From Lagopus muta (lineage: Eukaryota > Chordata > Aves > Galliformes > Phasianidae): a stretch of DNA of 64,000 nt. The notes beneath the pieces were generated by a model that saw only the letters and a program-made list of their open reading frames with translations, did no database searches and was not told where the DNA came from. Positions 1 to 12,500 of this stretch are shown in pieces (position 1 is the first letter of the stretch; the number at the start of each line of letters is the position of its first letter). The position numbers were made by a program, and so were the translations under genes. The stretch lies in assembly GCF_023343835.1 (NCBI RefSeq), contig NC_064448.1:13423531-13487530 (forward strand), in the 5' to 3' direction.

Positions 1-77
1 GCAGCAGGCCAGTGTGCTGCATCAGTTCTGCACTGCCCACACAAACAGCTGAGTGCTGAGTTCATGCTCTTATTCTA

Positions 78-612
78 CGAGGGATGCCCTGAAAGTAACG
101 CCTCCTGTTCTGTGATGTTGGCCCACGATGTCAGAGGAGGATGTTGGTGGAATGGCTGTAGTTTGAACCTTCCCACCAGCATTCTGTTCTGTTTCGTTGT
201 CATATGACAGATGGCAGCAGAGGGACAGCCTGACAGAATGGCATCTGACATGGGAGTTGCATATGGAGCAAAGGGATGGAATCAAATTCCTCCATGTGCA
301 CCCAGCAACATTCATCAGTACTTGCTGAGCATTCCTGGAGACCAAGCAGTGGATGTGAGCACAGTGAGGCAGTGGATGATGCATTTCAGCAGTGGTGACG
401 GCGGCCATGGATCCCCAGAGCTGGTGCAGACTTCTACGAGTGCAGCATGCAGGCTCTTGTTCATTGCTGGTGCAAATGCAGAGCTAATGGTGGTGACTAT
501 GTTGAAAAACAGCATTTTGCAAGCTGAGAATCTGCTCCGCCAAACAGTGCTATCTGTGGTATCTGTTGTAGTTGGTATGGAGGTAGATAGGAGGCATTAC
601 TTTTGGTGTATC
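78..612 (+). mobile_element. Non-autonomous mariner (Galluhop-like) DNA transposon remnant
   Basis: A 535-bp segment is flanked by TA dinucleotides at 76-77 and 613-614. Its ends are imperfect inverted repeats: the inner 5' arm GAAAGTAACGCCTCCT (about 91-106) matches the reverse complement of AGGAGGCATTACTTTT near 591-604 with few changes. The outer 3' arm is eroded. The interior frame keeps fragments resembling the helix-turn-helix part of a mariner transposase, such as a VSTVRQW motif followed by FSSGD, but there is no full catalytic domain. Short non-autonomous mariner copies of this kind are common in galliform genomes. The family name is from recall; TIRs, TA flanks and length are seen directly. 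Confidence 0.72.
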
Positions 613-2596
613 TAGCTTCCAACACCAGTAAGAACTTTGTATCTTAAAGATCTCTATTGTTCCATCAAACTTTGTTGAGATTCGCAGATACAGAATTATT
701 TGGGAGATGAACAGGAAAGAGCAGAAGGTGAGACAATGGGACTACATAGGCCTTGTCTCTTGGTAAATCAGACTAAAAGCAGAATCAATCAAATGTTCAC
801 ACAGTGTTTACATAACTGAGATGAACGTGTCTCTCAGTTTAAGGGTTTTATTAAACACCCAACAGATACTGCCAGTCACAACAAGAATGAATGCAATGAT
901 CTTTAAGGTCACTTTCAGCCATTCTAAGAAAATATGATTCTTTTAGAAAATTGTACTGCGACATCTTCACAGAGATCAGGAACTAGAAAGAAGGACAGGA
1001 GGCCTGTGCAAGGATTTCATCTGAAACAGCACAGGAGGAAAAAAGATGGACCAGCAGGAATTGCATCCCATGGGCACCTAGATAGGGCAGTAGTGCTTTG
1101 GTAGCAAGGGCAGAGAACACAGTTCCACAGCAGACACCAGGACAGCGGACAGGCTGCACGCAGGGGCTGCTTTCCTTGCTGGGGACAGGCTGACCAGTGT
1201 GTATAGATACCTCTCAGCCTCTGCCTGCCTCCTTCTCACGGGAGTGCAGGAGCACCCAGAGCTGCCACTACCACGTCCCACATTCAGGACATGGTGAGCA
1301 GGAGGAGTGTGAAGCTGGAGACATTGAGCAGCTCTGCTGGAACCTCAGCAGTGAGCTACTGCGAGTTCCTCTGAGCAAAGCCCTGAGGACTGCTTCAGCT
1401 CTCAGAACGTGTTACCCATTATTCCTGTCCCCTGTGTAATTTAATCCAGATGCTTCTTCTGGCCAAATTGCTGTTTCTGGAGGCACGGCCCCTCGGGCTC
1501 CTGCATGTCACCAACATGGGTGCTGTGATGCGAGTGCTGCCAGAGCTCTGCACTCCTATGGATCGGCATTTCAGTTCAGAAAGCCATAAGAGCTGAGACA
1601 GCATTTGATGATCCACGTGGCTGGCTCCACCACTGCGTACCGAAGGGATCGCTTTTGTCAATCAAACTCATGCAGCTGCAGGGTCAAAAAACTGTTGTTC
1701 TTTTCTACCTTTGTCTCATTTGACAGCGATGTAGCACAGCTGTAAGTGAACCCCAACCGCTTTGTGCAGAGCAGGCGTTCAGTGCCTTCAAGCTGCTCCT
1801 GTCCTTCAGGTTGGATATCAGGGAAAGGCCGTGCCCCAGAGGGTGGGCATGGCACAGGCTGCCAGGGCAGCGGGCACGGCCTGAGCTGCTGGAGGACACC
1901 GCTCTCAGCCACAGGTTTGGGTTGGGGTGCTGCTGTGTGGGGCCGGGTTGGCCTCAGTGGTCGTGTGGTTGGCTTCCAGCTCAGGGTGTTATTATGTGAC
2001 TCTCTGGGCATGGCACCAGCAGACTCCTGGCCCACTTTGGAGCATTTCTGGCTTTATCTTGATTTCCAGCGATTTTCCCCGTGTTCACAGAGCTAAATCC
2101 GCATCTCTTATATTTCACACGTCGTAGAGCCGAATCCACCTCCCTTATATTCAGCTCATATTCAGTTTCCCCATGTGGAAAGTGAAAGTGTTGTTTCCGC
2201 ATTGAATATTGAAAAGGGAAATTGATCTAAAGAAGCTGTAGCATATTCTTAGAAATAGCTGATGTGAAAAGTAAAAATACCATGTACATATTAGTAACAT
2301 ATTTTAGAAATGTAGTTACTGAATTACGTGACAAATTCTTTCTCACAAAGCTGCAATAGACTTCAAATGTTCTAAATGATGTGGGTGTAGTATTCTGAAC
2401 TAGGAAACATAATGTAAGGCTGTTCATTAGGCCAGCAGAAGTGAAATGCATTTAACAAACTTTCCAGGAGTCAGGGCCTTTACACAAAGCAGAGCTGTCC
2501 CACTCTGTGGGCATGTGAGGACGCCGTAGGCAGGCTCCAAGATGCTCCCCTCTGTCCTCCTCCCGAGCTTATCTCTGTGCAAGGACAACAAGCCCG

Positions 2597-2979
2597 TGTA
2601 AAGGGCACAAATGCGAGGGGTAATTAAACAATTAAGAGGTTCTGTTTATGTTGTAAAGCAGACATCCGAAAGTTAGGACCAGATATTTGTGAAGAAAGCA
2701 ATTGTTAGAAGGCAATGAACCAATTAAGGCATTTGTGCTCGGGTGGTAAGGATTTGTGTTTACTTGGTGTTTGTGAGGCGTCGCGAAAGAGTGTGAAGCT
2801 GCAGTACTCAGCAAGCAGGGGAGCAAGAGGTGAGGGTCGGGCAGTAGGGGATGAAAGATGTAACGCTGTTTCCTATGTGCGCTCCTGCCTGCAGGAGTCC
2901 CGCCACTGCAATTGCGAATAAAATCTGCTTTATCAGAGAGCTCAGAGCGTCCTGGTAAATTATTCGGATACCGCCAACA
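2597..2979 (+). mobile_element. Probable solo LTR of an avian endogenous retrovirus
   Basis: The stretch reads like an LTR. It begins TGTAAAGG and ends CCGCCAACA. An AATAAA at about 2918 lies some 60 bp from the 3' end, followed by a short R/U5-like tail containing GCTTTATCAGAGAG and ATTCGGATACC. There is no adjacent gag or pol sequence, so it would be a solo LTR. I could not find a clean 4-6 bp target duplication, and the 5' boundary is uncertain; a second TG start near 2649 is possible. It abuts the CEP250 CpG island. Confidence 0.4.
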
Positions 2980-2999
2980 TACACAGCCCCCAAGCAGCC

Positions 3000-3520
3000 G
3001 TGGCACAGCATGGAGCCGCCCGCATCGAGCACCCGGCAGCGGCAGCAGCAGCCCCCTCGCGGCACGGCGCCCTTCCCGCCGCCCAACGGCCGGCCTATCG
3101 CCGCGCTGCGGAGCTCGGCGGGCGGGGCGGGGCCGGGCGCGGGGCATGGCGGCGAGGGAGGCGGCGCGGGGCCGGGCCTGCCCGCGGCGGCGGCCGCACG
3201 GAGAGGAGGAGGCGCAGCAGCAGCGAGCGGTGCTGGTGCGGAAGCTGCGGGAGAAGGTGAGGGGAGGGCGGGAGGAGGCGCGGCCGGGCGCGGGGCCCGG
3301 AGCGAGGCCCGGGGAGCGGCCCGGCCCCTCCCGCTGCCCGCAGCGCCCCGCGTCGGTCCGGGCGCGGCCGGAAGGGGAAAAGCTGTGCGGGCGGTGCGGG
3401 GCCCGAGCGCCGTGCGGGGAGTAAGGGCTGCGCGGCGGGCCGGGGGAGTTTTTGCCCGTTGGAAGTCGCCGTTCGGGGGGCGTAGCGGAAACTCTTGTCC
3501 CGTCTGAGCGCGGCAGGCAG
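3000..3520 (+). promoter_or_regulatory. CEP250: CpG-island promoter of CEP250
   Basis: A strongly GC- and CpG-rich block of about 500 bp surrounds the first coding exon and its splice donor and contrasts with the AT-rich flanks. There is no TATA box in the island, as is typical for a housekeeping promoter. The transcription start is not defined. An ATG at 3010, out of frame with the CEP250 ATG at 3146, would form an upstream reading frame if transcription starts before it. Confidence 0.7.
3146..3256 (+). CDS. CEP250: CEP250 exon 1 (residues 1-37)
   Basis: ATG at 3146 in the CpG island; donor GAGAAG|GTGAGG. The conserved part is [15 protein letters not shown], matching the human AQQRQATLVRKLQAK segment. 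Human has about 40 further residues upstream, which I do not see here, so this is either a shorter avian N-terminus or upstream exons were missed. The Arg-rich start is unlike the rest of the protein. Confidence 0.75.
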
Positions 3521-6500
3521 CACGGCTTTTTTTCCGAATGGGGAACTGCTCGCGCGCTGGGCGGGCGTTAATTAACGCTGCTGGAAGTGTCTGTGCAGGG
3601 CAGGTGCGAGAGCAGAGAGACACTAAAGGCACGGCTCCTCCTGCAGGCCGTGTGGAGCTCCGTTCGTTCCCTTCGGGCTCTGCCAGCTGATTTTCCACTT
3701 ATTTTGGTATTCCCGAAGCACTGCTGCTTGTGCCCGGCCAGCAGCTGTGCACAGACCTGTCTGCCCCGAGTCCCTCCCGTTCAGGCATTCTCACCATATC
3801 GGAGCTTTCCCCTCCCTTTTGTTTTTACTGTTTGCGTCTTACTTGGCTGTGTTGCAAGAAACTCGTTTTCTTGTTGATTTTCCTGAGTAGGATACTGGTG
3901 CTACAAGGAGTATTAATTGATGGCAAGCTGGATGTGAGGCCAACGGTGTGCCCTCACGGCTCAGAAAGCCAGCCAGATCCTGGGTGCATCCAAAACAGTG
4001 GGGCGAGGGAGGGGATCCTACTCCTCTGTGCTGCACTGCGAGACCCCACCTGGAGCACTGCGTCCACACGTGGACCTCAGCATAGCAGAGACATAGACCT
4101 GTTGGTAGGCGTCCAGAGGAAGGCCACAGCAATGATCTGAGGGACGGAGCACCCCCCCCCAAAAGGGCAGGCTGAGAGCTGGGGCTGAGCAGCCTGGAGA
4201 GGAGAAGGCTCTGGGGAGAGCTTTTAGTATTCAAAGGGGCCGTAAGAAAGAAGGGGACAGGCTCTTTAACAGGGTCTGTTGTGATAGGACAAGGGGAAAT
4301 GGTTTCAAACGAAAAGAGGGGAGATTTAGGCTGATGTAAGGAAGAAGTTTTTTGCAGTTAGAGTGGTGAGGCACTGGAACAGGTTGCTCAGAGATGTGAT
4401 GGTTGCCCCCTCCTTGGATATATTTGAGGTCAGGCTGGCTGGGGCTCTGAGCAGCCTGACCTAGCAGCGGGTGTCCCCGTTCAATGCGGGGGGGTTTGAT
4501 GAGATGACCTTTAAAGATCCCTTCCAACTCAAACAATTCTGTGATTCACAGTGAGCTTACTGTTACTGAGGCATACTGAACCACTTGGTAAGTTTTCTTT
4601 TCCAGGCTCGTAATGAAGCGTGATTTAAGAAGGATTTGTCATTGAATTTTGGTGTTGGCCCACTTTCTGGATGTAATATGGTTTGCTGAGATTTGAACGG
4701 TGTAATCTTCAGTCTGACAGATACAGTTGGCCTGGCATGGCATCTGTGTCTGTCTCATCGTTCTGCATGTCATCACTGTCTCAGGATGAGCAGTTAGCAC
4801 TATGCATAACATAAACCCTTCCTCACTTTCTTTAGTATTAGATAAAGTGAAGCTTCCATGTATGATAATGACTTCTTTCCATGTCAGTAGTGCTGTGAAA
4901 AGTGCTGGGCTCCCTCTGTAAAGGCTTAGAGAAAAGCTAACGCAAGAGGAGCTGAGTCTGTTAGAAGCTTCATTTCCCTCATCCTAATTCTGTTTCCATC
5001 TCAGCTGCTGCAGTATCGGAGCTGGTGTCGTGAGCTGGAGCAGCGACTTGAAGCAGGAGGGGTGAGTGTGCAGGTATGTGGCATTTGTTAACTCAGATTA
5101 AAGGCTCCTCAAAGCAATAAAAACCTTGTTTTCCTGATGTGAAGGTTCAAAGAAGTACTTCAGTATTTTGCCTTCCAGTATTTTGTCCAGTAGCCATTCA
5201 TAGAGCAGCCTTTAGTCCTGGAAATGCCAGACCAGAAAACCTTATCAAGAAGAACGTTAACTCTGTGAAGGAGTGTTTTGTTGCTGGAGTAATGCTTATG
5301 CTGGCTCTCAGGAGAGGGCTATACTGCTTCTTACATGATGGCTGTCTGAATAAGGATTGAAACACAGCATCTTAGAAGGCAATGTAAACCCAGGAAACAA
5401 AGAGTAGGGGAGGATGTATTCCCAAGCTTCAAGTCTAAGTGAGCACTCTTGGTTGTGAGCTGAAGATACCCAGCTGTGAGAGTGGGAAACTGAGGAGAGC
5501 TACTGACATGGGGTGGTGCTCTACGCTTCCCTTCCTCCCTGTAGTCGTGATGCCTGGAAGAAGTCATGAGCTCCTGAGATACCAAACAAATGAAGGGGAA
5601 AGCAGTGGATGATAACAGCAGTGAAGGGAACACAAGAATTTGATTAAACCTTTCCTTTCTTAAGGGATCCCTTTCAGACAGATGGGAAACCACTGAACAC
5701 CGTGCCCTGGAGAAAGCTCTCCTCCGGTTAGAAGAAGAGCAGCAAAGGTAAAAGGAAAGAGCAGTACCTCATTCTTGGCGTCCTGGATCCTTGTGGAAGT
5801 GAGATAAAACCTCTTAAGTCCTACCTCATCTTCTCAAGGGAAGCAGCTGGACAGTCCGTTTTGAAAGGAGGAAGGCCCACAGTCTGTATCTTTGGAGTGA
5901 GGGTTGGTTGTATGACCTCCAAAGGTCCCTCTCCACCCTAAATTTTGCTATGATTCAGTAGATGAGATATGCTCTGCTTTACATTGGGAATCAAACCATA
6001 ACATCCGACAGATTTCATAGAGCAGGTGTTTTCCTATTTAGTTTGGAGTTTTGTTTTATCTGACAAGCATTTGGCACCACAGAAATCTTCTGTCATATGC
6101 TTCTCTTTCTCCTTCAGTCACAGAGATAAATTGTGTGTGGTATAAAATATGTGTGTGCTGTGTTGCCTAAGTTGCAGAGTAAGGTGGAGGAAGCACAACT
6201 CCTACTTTTGTCCAAAAACTGAGCTCTGTGCTTGTTCACTGGACAGTTGTTCTTCCAATTTTGTTCATGAAGAATTTCCTGAGGGAGACACTAGGCTGTG
6301 GCCCCACAGTAATTGGCCTGCAGTGCTTTATGCTCCTTACAATGAGCATGGCTTAAAGCCTTCTTGAGGGCTGCGGATACACTGCACTGAACTCATTGAA
6401 CTGAATAAAAGTTCACTTTTAAGTCCAGAGCTTCATTTAAAGCTGTTTCACACACGTGTATGGCCTTGGTTTTGTGGCGTGCAGTTTGCTGGATCAACAA

Positions 6501-9500
6501 AGTGAAGTTTTTACTGCAGGCCCTCATGTATTGGGCAAGAACAGAGAGAGGCTTAAAAAGAAGTGGGCAAAAGTAGGAACAGTATTGCAAGGGAAAGGAT
6601 GTGGAAGCAGAGATAACAGTAGTGGTATGAAGGCAGTCAGGACAGTGGTGCATTCAGCAGGATCTTGTCCACTTCATTGTCATGACAAGTGACCAGCTGG
6701 AGCATAGGGAAGGCAAGAGCTTAACCTGTGAGGAAGGGGAGACTGACACTGTAAATGGAAATGAGGGCTTAATGCAAGAAAAAACAGATGGGTTTGCCAT
6801 AGCAGAGACGTCTTTGTTATTCCTAGAAAGCACTGATACTGTTTCCTTGAAAAGAAAGTCATTGTTTATGGAACTGGAAAAGCACAGGCGTGCTACCTGT
6901 AGTAGTCATTCAGTCAGCTCATTGCTATTTCTCCCTTTCCAAGGTGTGAGAACCTGGCAAAAGTGAACACCCTCCTGCGGGAACACCTAGATAAAGCAAA
7001 TGAGGTGAATTTAGCCCTTAAAGAAGATGTTGGAAAACTGACAGCAGATTGGATGAGGGCCCGAGAGGAGCTGGATTTGAAGGAGAGTGAATGGCGCAGT
7101 GAGCGTGAGGTAAGGATAGGCTGTAGGAATGCCAATGTAGTGCCAGACTCAAACGAGAATATGGTTGTGGTTAGCAGAATGCAACTGTGGGATGGAGGGC
7201 TGTCAGCAGAGGTGGTGGTGGAAGATACTCACCGGCTGCAATGATGCTGCGGCCTTAAAGGCAAGGACTTGCTGTTGCTGTACACTGTAGGCCAGTCACA
7301 CGTGGACTCTTCATTTATGTATTTATTTTACACTTCTGAAATTTCAGCTGTGAAGAACAGAGAGGTCTGTATGTTTTCGGGTTCAAAAGAGGGACAAGAC
7401 AAGCATTCCTTAACAGCAGCCTTTGGCAAGCAAATGGAGGAGTTTTTGTTCTTCCTTTACCAAGAATGTTAGATATCTCTGCAGAACAAGATAAGGAATC
7501 CTGATCAGTGTGCATTGTTGATAGCCACTGCATCAGGAGAGGTGGGAACATCTTTGAATTCAGCTAGCAGGTTTACTGAGGATGTTTGTGCAGTGCCTTT
7601 TCAGTCCTTGATGCTTCTGTGGGAGTTATTAAATGTGTTCTAATGATGATGGCTGTACACTCAGATCTAGAATGTGCAGTGACAGGGAAGCCTGAGTTGC
7701 TGTTCCTTTTTGTCTTTGTGTATTTAGTTTCATGAGAGCTATTTAAGGGGTGAACATAACCGTCTTCTGAGCCTCTGGCGGCAGGTGCTGACCTTCCGCC
7801 GTCATTTCCTGGAAATGAAGACTGCCACTGACAGGTGAGGAGAAATTAAGAACAAATATCCTGGAGAGCAAAATGTAGCTTCTCTTCTGTTCACACCTGC
7901 TTTTTGTACTGTGATCTTCCTTCAGTTACAGCTAATAATACATTTCTCCTTTGATAACTTAAAGTAATTCCATAAAGCGTGCTTTGGACCTGTTGCCACC
8001 TGTGTGACCAGGGCTGTTGGATTTGAGGATCTCTTGAGGTCTCTTCTAACACCTGTGATTCTGTGTTTCAAGGATTGTTCTTACAGTACCTTCCTGAAGC
8101 ATTTATTATGGGCATATTTTCATATGCCTCTTAGCAGTCCAGTTGGTGATGGTCACTTAATGATGAGATGCTAGTTATAGGATCTGTGGATCTTAGTGAA
8201 GTTTCTTATATATATTAATGATAATTACAGTATTTTTAATAAGATGCTACAAGAGCAGCAATTTATAAGAGTGATTAGAAGTTCTTGAAGCCTTCCTACT
8301 ATGGTATGCATTTATTCTGAGGAGAAAATAAACACAAATTAACAAAATAAACAAATAAACAAAAATTCCACAGCTCTATAGATATTCATCTGACCTTCTG
8401 AGATTAGCATATGATTTGTCCCTAACAAAGGTACAGTCTGTTGCCTGATTTTGTACTTGGAAAGTGTTCTGACTGCTAAAAATTACACTGTGAACATTAG
8501 TTTTTTCTTTATTCTTCCTCAGAGATTTGTCAGAGCTGAAGGCAGAGCAAATGAGACTCTCTGGATCCATACTTGTGAGCTGCTTCCGTCTGAACTCTGG
8601 CCTACAGCGCTGGGAGCCTGTCACTTTGGGTAGGCACGTCCCAAAGGATCAAGCACAGCAACAAGTGGAAAGGGAAATGGACCAGAAGGCTTTGGAAGTG
8701 ATGTGCTCTCAAGTCAATGGGGACCAGGAGAAGAAAGAGCTTCAAGATAGGTTAATATACCTGAGACTTTATTTTTGCTCCTGACGTCTTTTGTGAGTGC
8801 TGATCCATGCTCAGAACACACCTGTTTGTTATATATTTGCATAACCTCGTTTATGCCCAGTGTAAAAGTTCTGGTGGAAGCTCTTCTGAGGAGGAAGACA
8901 GGAAGAAAGATTGTATATTGTAATGTAATTGCTATTACTGATTCTTACTGAGAAATTCAGAGTAGTATAAAGCTTTTTTGCTGTCCAGGGCTGTGCTCAA
9001 GCATATGGGAGGAGTTTGCACAGGGTAGTTGTAAGCAATATGGCACCTCTGTACTGATGTTTCCTTGGAAGACTGAGTGCAGAGTCCTTTGGGCCGAGCA
9101 GTGCCTTTCTGCAATGCACAGCATGTTAGCATGTAGAGATCAAGGCTGTCTTTGCTGTGTTTTCTGGGCTGAACCTTTTCTGCTGTGCTTTTGGGAGCTG
9201 CTTATCTTTTTTAACATGTGGTGTGCGATGCTTTTGGAATGGCATGTGGACCTTTTCTTCTCAGGGTGATGGAGCTCTCAGCCTTGCTTGTACAGTCTCA
9301 GAAGCAAAATGAGGAGAAAGAGAAGACCGTGAAAACACTTAACGACACTTTGGAGATGCTAGTATGTTTTACCTTTATCTGAGAAGTGGCCCAGTGTCTG
9401 CTTGGTTTGAGTAATTTGTTCTTTAGCCTTAGCATAGAGAGGTGTGGCTTCCTCAAGAGGAAGAATAGTTAGGATGTGAACTATGGGGAAAAATCAGGAA

Positions 9501-12500
9501 CATCACCAAGATAACTGTTGTGTGTTTGGCACGTGTGGGGTCCATCCAGGTGCAGGCAATGGCAGGAGAGCTGTAGACATTTTGGATGTCTTAAGGGGTT
9601 TCCATTCATGCAATTTTGATTCAGACTTTAAGTTCGTAGTGGTCAAAATGACTTGGAATTGACAGCTTAACTGTCTGTGAAAGCAAATTGCTGCTCTTTC
9701 TCTTCTTAGTTTTAGCAAAGAAGAAATTGAATAGTAAGGAAAGTTATATACTTGAAGCTCTAGGGCTTGTCAGTATGACAGTGCTGATGAAGATGCAAAT
9801 GCTTCAGAAGGGAGCAGCTCTTCCTTCTCCACTCTTATTCTATTCTCAGGAAGCAAGTCGGCTAGAGGTAGAATACGAAGCTTCATTAACTAAAAATGCC
9901 AAAGAAGAGAATCTTGCCCTTCAGAAGCTAATCAGAGAGATAACTGAGGTGAGTACATTTTTGAGTTCACATCCTTACAGATTTGATTTTGAAGTACTTG
10001 ATGAAGGAAAGAGAGAAGCACAGGGAATAAAATCACGTGTTTTGCACTGCTCCTGGCCGTTTAATTTTTGTGTCATTTTCCTGACATGAAACCTGTTACA
10101 ACTTCACAGTAAGCTCTCCTGTGACTCTTCACCTGAGCTCCTAGGAGTTTCAATAGCTTTGCCTTCACTGTCATGTTAAGGTCTCTCCCGAACTGTGCTT
10201 TCTTAGTTGGCTACTTGACATTTCTACTCCAGTGTTGCTTGGAGGCTTCCCAAACCCTCCGTGAGCAATAACCATGTTGTTCTTCAGATTTTTGTGAAAG
10301 GTCACTGACTCAATCAATGCATTTGCCAGCTTTGCTACTTCACTCTGTCTTCACTGACCATTATCATCACAGAATCTTAACTGTTCCAACTGGTTAGTGG
10401 TAGGTTTAACTGACTCCAAATCTTCACTCCGTACAGGAGGTTTAATCATCAGATCTTTTACACTGCCTCACACAAAGTCAGTTCTTATTTAATCATTTTT
10501 TCCTTTTTTGCTTCTGCTCGGAGCAATTATAAACATTAGCTATTTCATTACTGTTTTCCAGTATTCATCAGCTGCCTTCTTCTCTGGGCAGTGTTAATGG
10601 TTCTTTTCATTGCTGTTTCCAGTGTTGATTTGGTGCTTGTATATGTGGCTTTGAGAAGCCAAAAGACAACCAAATAATTCCTGAGAGCTTCAAGAAACTA
10701 AGCATTCAAGCAGCTTCTATCCACTTCATATTGGTTTCTTCTCTTCTTGTTTATAGTAGCTCTGCTTAGAAGTCCCTGCAGTACTTGTAGTTGGGACAAA
10801 ACTTATTTAATCTCTGAAGGAATGAGTGAATTAAGTCTTTAACAACTCTAGGGTGAAGTGGGGGAAAACGGGAAAAATAGATGAAGGAAAACAAAATAGT
10901 ATGAGCAAAGAATAACAGCTTGATATGGGCTTTCAGGTGGTGTTAGATGACAGTGACAGCACAGTCAGCATTGTCCATACTGACAGTTCCCAGCGTCCAG
11001 AGTCTAGCAGCGTCCTCTCTTGTCTGAGCTCCCTTGATGCAGAGCAAGCCTTTGTGTTGGTTCAGGAAACACTGGCAAGGAGGCAAAGAGCAACACAGGT
11101 GAGAATTCCTGATAGCCTTCACCACTGGCCACAGTCACTAATGCCTCACCTGGCTTCAGACCTTTTCATTTGCTTACCAGTTTCTTTCTAGCCATCATCC
11201 CACTCTTGCTCTGTATGGCCTTGCCAGTCTCACCAACAGTGTGTTCTGCTGCTTTTCTCTCCTGATCTCCTTCCCCTCATCACAGCTTTTGCTTTCAGGT
11301 GAGATGTCTCTCTGCTTGCTTCTCCTCCCAGCTACTGTATTTGAAGCCATCTTCCCTGCTCGTTATTGCCTGTTTCTGCTATTTCCCTCTCCATCCTTAC
11401 AGGCCCTAAAAGAAGAGCTTTCTGCCAGGCAAGACTCCATCAATTTTCTGCAGCACCAGCACAGACAGCTGGAAGAGAAGTGCGAGAAGCTGCAGCAAAG
11501 GCTTGAGCAACTGGAGGAGGAAAACAAGATGTCTAGCAGCCACCAGCAGCACCTCGAGTCTCTGGTCCAGGCACTCAAGAAGTAAGTGTTTCATCCTTCT
11601 ATGTTCTAAAGGTGATCTACTTTCAGCTCTAAGATTTCAGAGGTATTATGGGCAAAGAATTCTCCTATGCCCTATTAACAGCCTCGTGTCACTGCTTTCC
11701 ATGCTGTACTGTCTCGTCGTACTCTGCTTTCCACAACTCCATCCTAGAATGGTGAAAATGGGATGAATGAGTATGCAGATCACCTCCTTCTTCTTCCTTG
11801 TCTCTGCAGTGACTGTGAAAACCTTGAGAAAACCAGGGGAGAGCTCCAGCAAAAGCTGGAGTTCAGTGAGCAAGAAGCCTCACATCTGCGTCGGAGTAAC
11901 ACTGAGCTGCAGCTGAAGGAAGATTCCGCCCAAGGGGAAAAGGTGGAGCAGCAGCTGGCAGTGGAGAGAGCACATCATGACCATGAGATGCTGTGAGTGT
12001 TAAAAGCTTTCTCTGGGCAGGGGTGAGCACTGCTAGATCTTAGATCTCTACACACTGCAAAGGAAAAATGTTGTCTATTCATTGTAGCATAGAGCTGTGA
12101 GGGAGTACATAGGCAGGGCTGGGTACCTACTGGCATCTGCATAGCTGCCTCCTTGTCTTTTTTTATATTCCTTTAAAAAATGACTTCAGACCTGAACGGA
12201 GTATTTATGACAGTCATCAACTGAAACAGATCATTCAGACTGGATTTAAGGAAAGAAATCAAACCATTATGATGATCATGCAGTAGAACAAATTACTCAG
12301 AGATGTTGTTTAGATGCCACCCTTGGGAATTTGTAAGATGCATCAGGATAGAGCCTTAATCAATCTGGACTGATCCCATAGTGATCCTGCTTTGAGCTCA
12401 AGATTGGGCTGGCATCCTCCTGGGGTCCCTTCCAACCTGAATCATTGATCCTATGATTATTGGATTGGAAATTAATATGCATCTTCTCCCAAAATAGATT

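Larger units (their letters stand above)
1..3000. other. Intergenic region upstream of CEP250
   Basis: No exon with family similarity and consistent splice sites was found here on either strand. It holds a mariner-derived element near the left edge and a probable LTR at the right edge. Between them is unique-looking sequence with only short chance reading frames. A weak imperfect direct repeat lies at 2091-2154: two copies of about 28 bp, each containing CTTATATT. Confidence 0.6.

Noticed and set aside
2808-3698. 296-codon minus-strand frame across the CEP250 CpG island
   Set aside because: Pro/Ala/Arg-rich composition is expected from open GC-rich DNA. It runs across LTR, promoter and exon 1 and resembles no protein.
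3959-4550. Open frames in the intron 1 segment as a possible gene
   Set aside because: The sequence is a CR1 3' fragment; the frames cross its non-coding end.
5675-5680. TTTCAG acceptor inside CEP250 exon 3
   Set aside because: Using it shifts the frame; the upstream TTAAG acceptor restores the conserved RWE and LEEEQQR segments.
7640-7700. Possible box C/D snoRNA in CEP250 intron 4 (AATGATGATGG and CTGA)
   Set aside because: No terminal stem and no second box pair could be seen; the match is too short to support.
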